NCBI GenBank assembly: GCA_964615565.1
Contig: CAZTPC010000018.1
Span: forward strand, 1-19,841
Direction of reading: 5' to 3'
DNA: 19,841 bases
Source of the DNA: CAZTPC01 sp964615565
Lineage (GTDB): Bacteria; Patescibacteriota; Saccharimonadia; Saccharimonadales; AWTP1-31
The translations under genes were made by a program, and so were the position numbers. Within the stretch, counting starts at the first letter, position 1. Every line of letters begins with the position of its first letter. Below are positions 13,641 to 19,841 of this stretch, one piece after another. The notes beneath the pieces were generated by a model, which saw nothing but the letters and a program-made list of their open reading frames with translations, searched no databases and had not been told where the DNA came from.

Positions 13641-14792
13641 TTGAGTGCAATTACAGCAAATAGGTTAGAACTTACACATGATATTTCGGCTGAAATCCCG
13701 AAAAGCATGCTCACACCTATCCCAGAGTTCGAAGCGCTTCGCAGCGTACCACATAGTCTTGGCTATAGTGCACACGGACGCCTAGAAGAGATCCTGGGAA
13801 TGCCAATCGCATCTACCGATGCACAACCAATGGCGAGTAACGCACAGACAGGGCAACGGTCTGGTTTTGCACTTGGTGACATTGTTGGACGTAGCAAGGT
13901 GTTCACCGAAAACATCCCAGCCATTAAAGGTGACATTAAGCGTGTTGCTGAAGAACGGGGAGTCTCTGAGGACGAAGTATGGGAAGAGATTCATACTGTC
14001 ATTGAGGGTTCCGGCGTTACTCAGCCGATGTATCGTACGTTAGATCGACCACTTGGTGGGGCTTACGGCATGCGTGACTACCTAGATGAGCACGCCGACA
14101 ATGGCATTACTTTTATCGTTCGTAGTGGAATTGCAAACTGGCACTGGCGCCGACAGCGCGAGCTTACAAAGCTACTTGGTGGACTGCCTGTTAACGTTCT
14201 CAATAATGTACACAGTATCGTATACGCCGGTGGCGGCCGACCTCTCAAAGGGCCCACCGAACTCTGGCGTCCTGAGATAGCCAAGTTCGGAACACATGAG
14301 ATACCTACTGATGATGGGCAAGGTGTGCAGGAAGTATCAAGATTAACCGAGAAATCGGCTGGAGAAGAGCTCTACGCGCCTCAGACGCGAGAGTTACTGG
14401 GCCGAATGTCAGTCTTGGATAGAGAGATTCCTGTAATGGCCACAGGCATCGATGATCCTAAGGCAAGTGGTGACAATGTGACACGTAAGATTATTGCTGA
14501 CGTTGATGAAGGTATAAAAGATAGAATTATTGTTGAGGTTGGAAACGCACCTGCTGGCTGGGCGCTGATAAATAGTGGACTTATATTTGCCAAAGAGTTG
14601 GGTATCGAACCCGGGCAATACGTAGCAGTTAGTGACGGTGTTAGACTGGCACGTAAGGACTACTTTGAAAGCCTTACTCCAGCAGAGAAGAGTAGGGTGC
14701 AGAACATCGTAACAGCCTGGAACAGTATCAACGGTTGGCTCAATAGTATCGTTTCAGTAAATGCCCATATGCTCGAACGAACAGACATATAA
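13641..14792 (+). CDS. Orphan protein of unknown function, likely TrmB-regulated
   Basis: A 383-residue protein that I do not recognise. It has no signal peptide or membrane helix and looks globular and cytoplasmic. Visible segments are a polar N-terminus with Pro-rich ESMLTPIPEFE-like context (about 19-32), a charged helix (about 90-120, IKRVAEERGVSEDEVWEEIHTVIE), a central mixed region with WHWRRQRELTKLLGG (165-180), glycine-rich YAGGGRPLKGP (191-202), and a C-terminal part with VGNAPAGWALINSGLIFAKELGIEPGQYVAVSDG (about 292-325). The start is TTG 13641, supported by the GGGAG SD seven bases upstream; the next in-frame ATG is 22 codons later. The gene sits under a consensus promoter overlapped by an operator for the divergent regulator, so expression is probably ligand-controlled. 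Confidence 0.78.
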   Translation: MSAITANRLELTHDISAEIPKSMLTPIPEFEALRSVPHSLGYSAHGRLEEILGMPIASTDAQPMASNAQTGQRSGFALGDIVGRSKVFTENIPAIKGDIKRVAEERGVSEDEVWEEIHTVIEGSGVTQPMYRTLDRPLGGAYGMRDYLDEHADNGITFIVRSGIANWHWRRQRELTKLLGGLPVNVLNNVHSIVYAGGGRPLKGPTELWRPEIAKFGTHEIPTDDGQGVQEVSRLTEKSAGEELYAPQTRELLGRMSVLDREIPVMATGIDDPKASGDNVTRKIIADVDEGIKDRIIVEVGNAPAGWALINSGLIFAKELGIEPGQYVAVSDGVRLARKDYFESLTPAEKSRVQNIVTAWNSINGWLNSIVSVNAHMLERTDI

Positions 14793-14799
14793 TTGACAA
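14787..14799 (+). promoter_or_regulatory. Possible half-operator for the TrmB-type regulator upstream of the 14856 gene
   Basis: ATATA followed by ATTGACAA matches the spacer of O1 and the right arm of O2, and overlaps a TTGACA -35. The left arm is not conserved, so this is at most a half-site. Confidence 0.4.
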
Positions 14800-14821
14800 A
14801 AAAGCACAAGCATGATAGTCT
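14793..14821 (+). promoter_or_regulatory. Promoter of the small orphan gene at 14856
   Basis: A -35 TTGACA (14793-14798), 17 bp, then an extended TGA with TAGTCT (14816-14821). It directly follows the stop of the upstream gene and repeats that gene's own promoter pattern TTGACAAAA-N2-GCACAA. Confidence 0.6.
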
Positions 14822-14855
14822 AAGTATGTTCTCACAAAAACAAAAAGGATTAACA

Positions 14856-15245
14856 ATGTTTGGAAAGCAGCCAAAGTCAAAAGAAGTAAGTAAAGTCCGC
14901 CGAGCAATACAAGCCGGTAAGGTAGCAGGTAAGATAACACTTGCTGCTGCAAACGGACTACTTCCAGCTAACGCTGCTGGCCCTGCATTACAGCCAATCA
15001 ACACTCAGCTACAAGGTGGTCTACCATTAACGCCATCCGAACTGGCGCAACCTGCCCATAAAATTGAAGTCTCACAGACCGACGTTGGCGGTGCGGTTAT
15101 GCAAGTACGACATGCTAATGGTGACCCTGGACCAGTAGAAGCGCGCTTTGGTGTGGATCTTCCTCCACCAAGCGAAACGGTTGTTGCTATACAAGGAACT
15201 CCAAGCGAAGTACCTTACACGGCAGAACGACCAGACCAAGGTTAA
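14856..15245 (+). CDS. Small orphan basic/proline-rich protein
   Basis: A 129-residue protein that I do not recognise. The N-terminal 30 residues are strongly basic (FGKQPKSKEVSKVRRAIQAGKVAGK), followed by a short Ala-rich segment (ITLAAANGLLPANAAGPA) too weak for a confident membrane helix. A Pro/Gly/Gln-rich, probably flexible remainder includes GGAVMQVRHANGDPGPVEARFGVDLPPPSE. ATG 14856 is chosen because an AAGGA SD (14845-14849) lies six bases upstream; a longer reading frame from TTG 14793 starts within the -35 box and would place the whole promoter in coding sequence. ATG 14826 is a possible alternative adding ten residues but falls at the predicted transcription start. It is probably co-regulated with the preceding orphan gene. 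A hairpin terminator follows. Confidence 0.65.
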   Translation: MFGKQPKSKEVSKVRRAIQAGKVAGKITLAAANGLLPANAAGPALQPINTQLQGGLPLTPSELAQPAHKIEVSQTDVGGAVMQVRHANGDPGPVEARFGVDLPPPSETVVAIQGTPSEVPYTAERPDQG

Positions 15246-15255
15246 TCCAACTTTT

Positions 15256-18048
15256 TTACAGAAGACCCGCTGTCATCCCAGCGGGTCTTTTAATTCGTAA
15301 ATATCGTTGTAGTTCACGGATACCGAGAAAAATAGCTGCTGCTCCAAGAGCAAAGACCCAGTCTATAAACATCAGTGGCGCAGCACCAAAGTAGGTATTG
15401 ATCGGCGAGTATATTACTAGTAGGACGCAACCAAGGCTCAGTAGCATTGCTCCCCATAGGTGGGAGTTATGCAATTGATACTTTGTAAACAGACCTTCTT
15501 GGCTACGACGTTGGAGAATGTTGCCGAGCTGACACAAGACAATGGTGAGGTAGGTGAGTGCTGTAGCGCGCATATGGATGGAGCTGCCACTTTTTACAAA
15601 CTCAGCTATTAGGCCGTGTCGCTGGAAGAAATACAGGTAGTTAGCAAATGCCAAACCTCCAACCAAGATTCCACACCAAGCTAAGTCCAGGATTGAGCCA
15701 CGGTTTAGAATGTGGTGTTTGGGGTCTCGAGCAGGTTCGTGCATTAATTCACGATCGGCCTGGTCCCAGCCAAGAGCAGCAATAGGGAAGAGTTCGGCAA
15801 CCAGGTCAATTGCTAAAATCTGCATGACGGTCAGAGCTAGTGGTACGTGGAACAGGCTGAATGCTGCTAGGCTGACAAGGTTTACTACTAGTTCTGCGGC
15901 GTTACTGGTAAAACAGCTGAGTGTTCCTTTTTTGATGTTTTGAAACACAATACGCCCTTGCTGGACGGCACCAACAAGGGTGTGAAAACTGTCATCGAGT
16001 AGCACAATGTCGGAGGACTGTTTGGCGACGTCTGTTCCGGTTACGCCCATTGCTACGCCAATGTCCGCACGCTTTAGAGCAGGGGCGTCGTTTATACCGT
16101 CTCCTGTAACAGCAACAACTCGACCACTATCTTTGATGAGTCCTACGATACGTAGCTTATCTTCTGGGCTAACTCTCGAAAACAGCACGCTATGTTGTTT
16201 GGTCATGTCTAAGATCTGCTGATCGGAAAGCTTTTGGACTTCTTCGCCAACAACCAGCTTGATATCATCCTTGCTCTTGGCGAGACCTGCCTTGAGGGCG
16301 ATGGCCTGAGCAGTGCTGGCGTAATCTCCAGTGATAATAGACACACGAATGTGGGCATCGTGTGCTGCCTGCATAGCTTCGGGGACTTCCTCGCGGAGTG
16401 GATCGATCATTGAGACCATACCAAGGTAGGTAAGGTCTTGTTCGACAATCTCCATAGTCAGGCTATCTAGCTTTGTGGACGCAGGGAGGGTTCTATACGC
16501 AAAGCTGAGGTTTCGGAGGGCATCTTGGGCTAATGCTTCGTTATGATTCAAGATATCACTTCGTATCTTTTTGTTGAGCTTTCGGGTGTGGCCGTGATCC
16601 CAGATATCGGTACATTTTTCTAGGACACTCTCAGGAGCTCCCTTAACAAATACATAGAGTTGTTTACCATCTCCCCAAACCCTTACAGAGCTCATGCGCT
16701 TCCGGGCTGAATCAAACGAGAATTCTTTTTGTTCAGGGAAAGTCTTTTCGAGATCTAGTGGTTCAAGTCCGGCCTTCCGAGCGAGAGTGATTAAGGCGGC
16801 TTCTGTCGGATCACCGATGGCGTACCAATCATTGTGTTCAGTATCAGGTGCATCCACCCGAGCGTTACTTGCAAAGACACCGGCGCTAAAGAAAATCTCC
16901 AGGTCGTCTAGCTCCTTGCTGCTGAGCATGCTTTTGTCGGGTTTAAGTAGATGGCCATTGGCTTCGTACCCAATACCAGACACGCTATAGGTTTGGTTAC
17001 CAATATGTACTTGCTCAACCGTCATCTGGTTCTTGGTGAGTGTACCAGTCTTATCGGTACAAATAATGCTGGTCGCACCGAGTGACTCAACGGCAGAGAG
17101 CTTCTTTACGAGTGCTCGAGCCTTAGCTAGCTTATTTGCGGCTTGGGCAAGGGTAGTATTGATCTCAGCTGGCAATCCTTGGGGAATAATGGAACTGGCA
17201 ATACCTATAGCAAACAAGAATGCGTCACGCAGCCCCATATCTGACTTAATTGCAATTGGCAGGAGTATTGCGCATAGCAGGACGGTACCTTCGGTAACCT
17301 TGGTGGCAATATTGTTCATTTCTTTTTGAAGTGGGCTAAGATCTGGTCCATGGTCCTGACTAAGATTGGCAATACGACCTAGTTCGGTCCGCATCCCGGT
17401 GGCGATGACAACACCGTATCCGTGACCCGTAGCCACGGTTGTGCCCATATACGTTAAGTTATGCCGATCACCAATTGGCACAGTGCCATTTATGCTATGA
17501 GTAAATTTTCGGCTTGGGTTGCTCTCGCCAGTTAGCGCAAAGTCATTAGTCGCAAGCTCCGACTCATCAAAGATGCGTAGATCACAAGGGACGCTGTCGC
17601 CTTCTTCTATATAGACTACGTCGCCAGGTACGATCTCGGTGCTAGCAATAATTTCTAGTTTTCCGTCTCTCATAACTTTGGCTTCGGAGACAACGAGCTT
17701 GGTTAAGCTCTCCATGATGCGTTCGGCTTTGTACTCCTGGGTGAAGCCGATAATGGTGTTGAATAACACTAGAGCGAGCAGAACGATGCCCGTACGTTGG
17801 TCGCCTAGTAACCCCCAAGATACGAGGCTGCTAGTTAGAAGCAGCACAATCATCAGGTCTTTGTATTGCCGCAGATACCTAATAAACCAATTTTGTTTGT
17901 TAGTTTGCTCCAGATGGTTAAGACCATATTGATTCAAGCGTGTTTTGGCGATAACGGGATTGAGCCCGTCAGCTGATGTATCAAACTGCTTAAAGATTTG
18001 TTCGGTATTTTGCTGATATGGGGTAGGGCCACCAGGAAGATCATTCAT
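15256..18048 (-). CDS. Type II P-type cation-transporting ATPase
   Basis: A 930-residue membrane pump moving cations with ATP. All core motifs are present: TGES (173-176, actuator), DKTGTLT with phosphorylated D332, KGAPE (469-473, nucleotide domain), TGDGINDAPAL (648-658) and about ten membrane helices (M1-M2 62-106, M3-M4 254-294, M5-M6 715-760, M7-M10 786-911). M4 reads IPQGLPAE, with Q290 where Ca- and Na/K-ATPases have Glu. M5 keeps E719 (SNAAEL). M6 reads IDLVAEL (D748, E752) rather than NLVTD or IDLGTD, so the ion cannot be assigned. ATG 18048 replaces an in-frame ATG at 18075, because the -10 TATACT (18062-18057) lies between them. It is divergent from the second sigma gene. Confidence 0.92.
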   Translation of the reverse strand: MNDLPGGPTPYQQNTEQIFKQFDTSADGLNPVIAKTRLNQYGLNHLEQTNKQNWFIRYLRQYKDLMIVLLLTSSLVSWGLLGDQRTGIVLLALVLFNTIIGFTQEYKAERIMESLTKLVVSEAKVMRDGKLEIIASTEIVPGDVVYIEEGDSVPCDLRIFDESELATNDFALTGESNPSRKFTHSINGTVPIGDRHNLTYMGTTVATGHGYGVVIATGMRTELGRIANLSQDHGPDLSPLQKEMNNIATKVTEGTVLLCAILLPIAIKSDMGLRDAFLFAIGIASSIIPQGLPAEINTTLAQAANKLAKARALVKKLSAVESLGATSIICTDKTGTLTKNQMTVEQVHIGNQTYSVSGIGYEANGHLLKPDKSMLSSKELDDLEIFFSAGVFASNARVDAPDTEHNDWYAIGDPTEAALITLARKAGLEPLDLEKTFPEQKEFSFDSARKRMSSVRVWGDGKQLYVFVKGAPESVLEKCTDIWDHGHTRKLNKKIRSDILNHNEALAQDALRNLSFAYRTLPASTKLDSLTMEIVEQDLTYLGMVSMIDPLREEVPEAMQAAHDAHIRVSIITGDYASTAQAIALKAGLAKSKDDIKLVVGEEVQKLSDQQILDMTKQHSVLFSRVSPEDKLRIVGLIKDSGRVVAVTGDGINDAPALKRADIGVAMGVTGTDVAKQSSDIVLLDDSFHTLVGAVQQGRIVFQNIKKGTLSCFTSNAAELVVNLVSLAAFSLFHVPLALTVMQILAIDLVAELFPIAALGWDQADRELMHEPARDPKHHILNRGSILDLAWCGILVGGLAFANYLYFFQRHGLIAEFVKSGSSIHMRATALTYLTIVLCQLGNILQRRSQEGLFTKYQLHNSHLWGAMLLSLGCVLLVIYSPINTYFGAAPLMFIDWVFALGAAAIFLGIRELQRYLRIKRPAGMTAGLL
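15262..15291 (+). terminator. Intrinsic terminator after the 14856 gene, inside the ATPase coding end
   Basis: The arms AAGACCCGCTG (15262-15272) and CAGCGGGTCTT (15279-15289) form an 11-bp perfect stem with a 6-nt loop, followed by TT. It works on the plus strand but overlaps the last nine codons of the convergent P-type ATPase gene. It is the only convincing intrinsic terminator in the window. Confidence 0.8.
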
Positions 18049-18056
18049 ACATAAGC

Positions 18057-18062
18057 AGTATA
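18057..18062 (-). promoter_or_regulatory. -10 element of the P-type ATPase gene (leaderless)
   Basis: Minus-strand TATACT ends eight bases before the ATG at 18048, with no SD. This decides the start codon against the upstream ATG at 18075. Confidence 0.58.
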
Positions 18063-18076
18063 GCGGTGACTTCAAT

Positions 18077-18104
18077 TTGAAAAAAATGGAATACCCCCTA
18101 CAAT
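18077..18104 (+). promoter_or_regulatory. Promoter of the second sigma-70 gene (leaderless)
   Basis: A -35 TTGAAA (18077-18082), 16 bp, then -10 TACAAT (18099-18104). The ATG at 18111 follows after six bases with no SD. Confidence 0.62.
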
Positions 18105-18110
18105 AGCCCT

Positions 18111-19841
18111 ATGCATGTGGAGGCAGGCGAGCTAAATCATTCTGGCGGGGGTGGTTTGGCTGCGACCGAGGAACAGCGGGAAGTGCCTCCATTAACTCTG
18201 TTAATCATCGATGATTCGGTCGAGACTGATATTGGCGAAGTAGGGTTAAAGCCACATGAAATGCTAGTCATAGATGCACTGCTTGCTGTTAGAAAAAACA
18301 AAGACGGCTGGTGCAGTCGAAGTGATATTTACGACACCGGATTCTTAGAAGGCGAGGACGAAGGCGTACGTAATAGGCGCTCTAAGCAAGCTCGGGAACG
18401 CGTGGCTATGGTTACATATGGCGAGCCGCCACGAAGTATTATCGAAGACAATGGCAAAGAGCGCGGTGGTATGCGTGTGAGGATTGTACCTGAGCTTCAG
18501 ATTATTGACGCTCGTGAAACCGAAGAGGGGTTGGACCTTGGCGAGGTGATTGCCCTAGCACTAGCAGCAGCCAAACCAGAACTTACTGAGTTAGACGATG
18601 CTACGGCTCAGTTACTAGAAGAGGCAGCAGACGCTGCCGCTAGAGAAGACGATGCCGATGCTCAAGAAAAGTCAGACGATACGCAAAGCGAACAAGATAC
18701 TACAGTAAGTGATAATCCCGAACAGCACCCCGATCTGTTCGTGGGCTTAGCTCGGACAGCACAGCTCCTGATCTATTCTGAGGCCTCAAAAGTACGTCGT
18801 AGGCCTCTTGATACTGTGATGTATAAGCCACGGAAGAAACAAGCGGTTGTAACCCCAAGAAGGGCCAAAGCTACGAAAGAATCACGTGACGAGCCAGAAA
18901 GCTCAACAAGGCAGGCCAGGGCAGGTGGTTATGTTCCAAAGAGCGAAGACAGTACCGCGATGTATATGGCCGATATTGGTAAACATCCATTACTGACCAA
19001 AGAAGGTGAAGTATATATGGCGCAGACTATCGAAGCCGGTAAGGCTGCGCGAGAAATTATGGCCGACCCAGGTTTCACCGACTTGCCACCCGAACAACGT
19101 GTAAAACTCCGTCGAATCGCCCAGCTTGGTGCACGTACTGAGACCGAGTTTACTCAGTCCAACTTACGACTGGCTGTCGCTATTGCCAAAAAATACCAGG
19201 CTTCAGGAATGCCACTACTCGACCTTATTCAAGAAGGTAATCTTGGCCTAATGCACGCTGTCGAAAAGTTTGATTGGCGAAAAGGATTCAAGTTTAGTAC
19301 CTACGCGACCTGGTGGATTAAGCAGGCTATCACCAGAGGAATCGCTAACACCGGTCGGACTATCCGTCTGCCGGTGCATGCCGTCGACTCACTAAGCCGC
19401 CTGACTAAAACCAGGATTCGACTCGAGACCCAGCTTGGCCGTCGACCAAGGCTTGAAGAGCTAGCATCCGATATGGGGCTGTCAGTCAAGAAAGTTACCG
19501 ACATACTGGAATATGCAGCTGACGCAATATCGTTAAATCAGCCAGTTACAAGTGCCAAAAAAGATGCTGCGGAGTTAGGTGATTTAGTTGAAGACAAGAA
19601 TGCAGAAGATCCAGCATTGCTGGCTGCTGCTGCAGCACTGCCAGCAATCGTTGCCAGGGCACTTTCCGGCCTAGACCAGCGGGAACGTGCAATCTTGGAA
19701 TTACGCTTTGGGTTAGAGGATGACAAACCTCGGACACTGGAAGAGGTGGGCCAAGAATTCAACCTAACACGAGAACGCATCCGTCAGATCGAAGCAAGAG
19801 CCATGTCTAAAGTTAGGCACCCTTCTTCAGGTGGAAGCCTT
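18111..19841 (+). CDS. Second sigma-70 family factor with long N-terminal extension (3' end outside window)
   Basis: 577 residues are visible, open at the right edge and uninterrupted. Residues 281-577 form an RpoD-type core: region 1.2-like DSTAMYMADIGKHPLL, region 2 with QEGNLGLMHAVEKFDWRKGFKFSTYATWWIKQAITRGI (374-411), region 3 with VHAVDSLSRL, and region 4 with EEVGQEFNLTRERIRQIEARAM (544-565), nearly the same as RpoD's. H423 is kept, but D426 replaces the Glu that helps read the extended -10. The first 280 residues are not sigma-like. Residues 47-128 look like a winged helix (helix 47-60, SRSDIYD, basic RNRRSKQARERV, a wing RGGMRVRIVP), 138-210 are acidic and 226-270 are basic linker. 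It probably reads promoters related to RpoD's, with the extension giving regulation. Confidence 0.88.
   Translation, partial: MHVEAGELNHSGGGGLAATEEQREVPPLTLLIIDDSVETDIGEVGLKPHEMLVIDALLAVRKNKDGWCSRSDIYDTGFLEGEDEGVRNRRSKQARERVAMVTYGEPPRSIIEDNGKERGGMRVRIVPELQIIDARETEEGLDLGEVIALALAAAKPELTELDDATAQLLEEAADAAAREDDADAQEKSDDTQSEQDTTVSDNPEQHPDLFVGLARTAQLLIYSEASKVRRRPLDTVMYKPRKKQAVVTPRRAKATKESRDEPESSTRQARAGGYVPKSEDSTAMYMADIGKHPLLTKEGEVYMAQTIEAGKAAREIMADPGFTDLPPEQRVKLRRIAQLGARTETEFTQSNLRLAVAIAKKYQASGMPLLDLIQEGNLGLMHAVEKFDWRKGFKFSTYATWWIKQAITRGIANTGRTIRLPVHAVDSLSRLTKTRIRLETQLGRRPRLEELASDMGLSVKKVTDILEYAADAISLNQPVTSAKKDAAELGDLVEDKNAEDPALLAAAAALPAIVARALSGLDQRERAILELRFGLEDDKPRTLEEVGQEFNLTRERIRQIEARAMSKVRHPSSGGSL

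Noticed and set aside
14793..14855. TTG-started extension of the small orphan protein
   Set aside because: The TTG is part of a TTGACA -35 box with a 17-bp-spaced -10; a good SD and ATG lie at 14845-14858.
18049..18075. Upstream ATG for the P-type ATPase
   Set aside because: The TATACT -10 lies between this ATG and the one at 18048, so the upstream codons would not be transcribed from it.
1..19841. UGA reassignment as in Gracilibacteria
   Set aside because: Recognised proteins are full length under the standard bacterial code without in-frame TGA; only absence as a stop is seen.
1..19841. CRISPR arrays, tRNA or rRNA genes, insertion sequences
   Set aside because: No regularly spaced repeats, cloverleaf-like segments or transposase-like proteins were found, and gaps are too short.

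Overview
The window is 19.8 kb of compact bacterial chromosome, roughly 45-50% GC by eye, with 22 protein genes (two cut by the window edges) and almost no spare DNA; the longest non-coding gap is about 170 bp. No tRNA, rRNA, CRISPR array, insertion sequence or phage gene is visible. Small genes, a dnaG-rpoD pair without rpsU, several small orphan proteins with Thr-rich linkers and many genes without a Shine-Dalgarno (SD) sequence suggest a Candidate Phyla Radiation (Patescibacteria) genome, most likely Saccharibacteria. That placement is inference from gene content, not a search result.

Layout: the 3' end of argS faces a nucleoside phosphorylase-type gene (1-912). Next come an AlkD-like DNA glycosylase and an orphan acidic protein with a Thr/Pro linker (950-2887), a DUF2177 membrane protein-mscL-msrB stress operon (2947-4092), and an HxlR regulator divergent from a nitroreductase with paired operators between them (4089-5153). 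An orphan single-pass membrane protein with a Thr-rich linker is followed by orn and an MmcQ/YjbR gene (5202-7399). A Pro/Gln-rich membrane protein is divergent from dnaG-rpoD-nucleotide kinase (7400-11867), and then comes a degenerate YfiH/laccase-domain protein. A TrmB-type regulator is divergent from two orphan genes under matching promoters and operators (12664-15245). A type II P-type cation ATPase is divergent from a second sigma-70 protein with a 280-residue N-terminal extension that runs off the right edge.

The main window-wide signal is transcriptional. At least ten genes have a good -10 hexamer ending only 6-10 nt before the start codon, often with an extended TGn motif or a -35 at 16-17 bp, and no SD. 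They are therefore probably read from leaderless mRNAs. The SD-containing genes are either operon-internal or apparently regulated (DUF2177 operon, nitroreductase, TrmB targets). This pattern moves several start codons relative to the longest reading frames.

Other notable points: DnaG has lost all four zinc ligands. Four of the five convergent gene pairs have abutting or overlapping stop codons. None of the 21 visible stop codons is TGA. The TrmB-type regulator has two operators, each overlapping the -35 of one divergent promoter and centred 63 bp apart.
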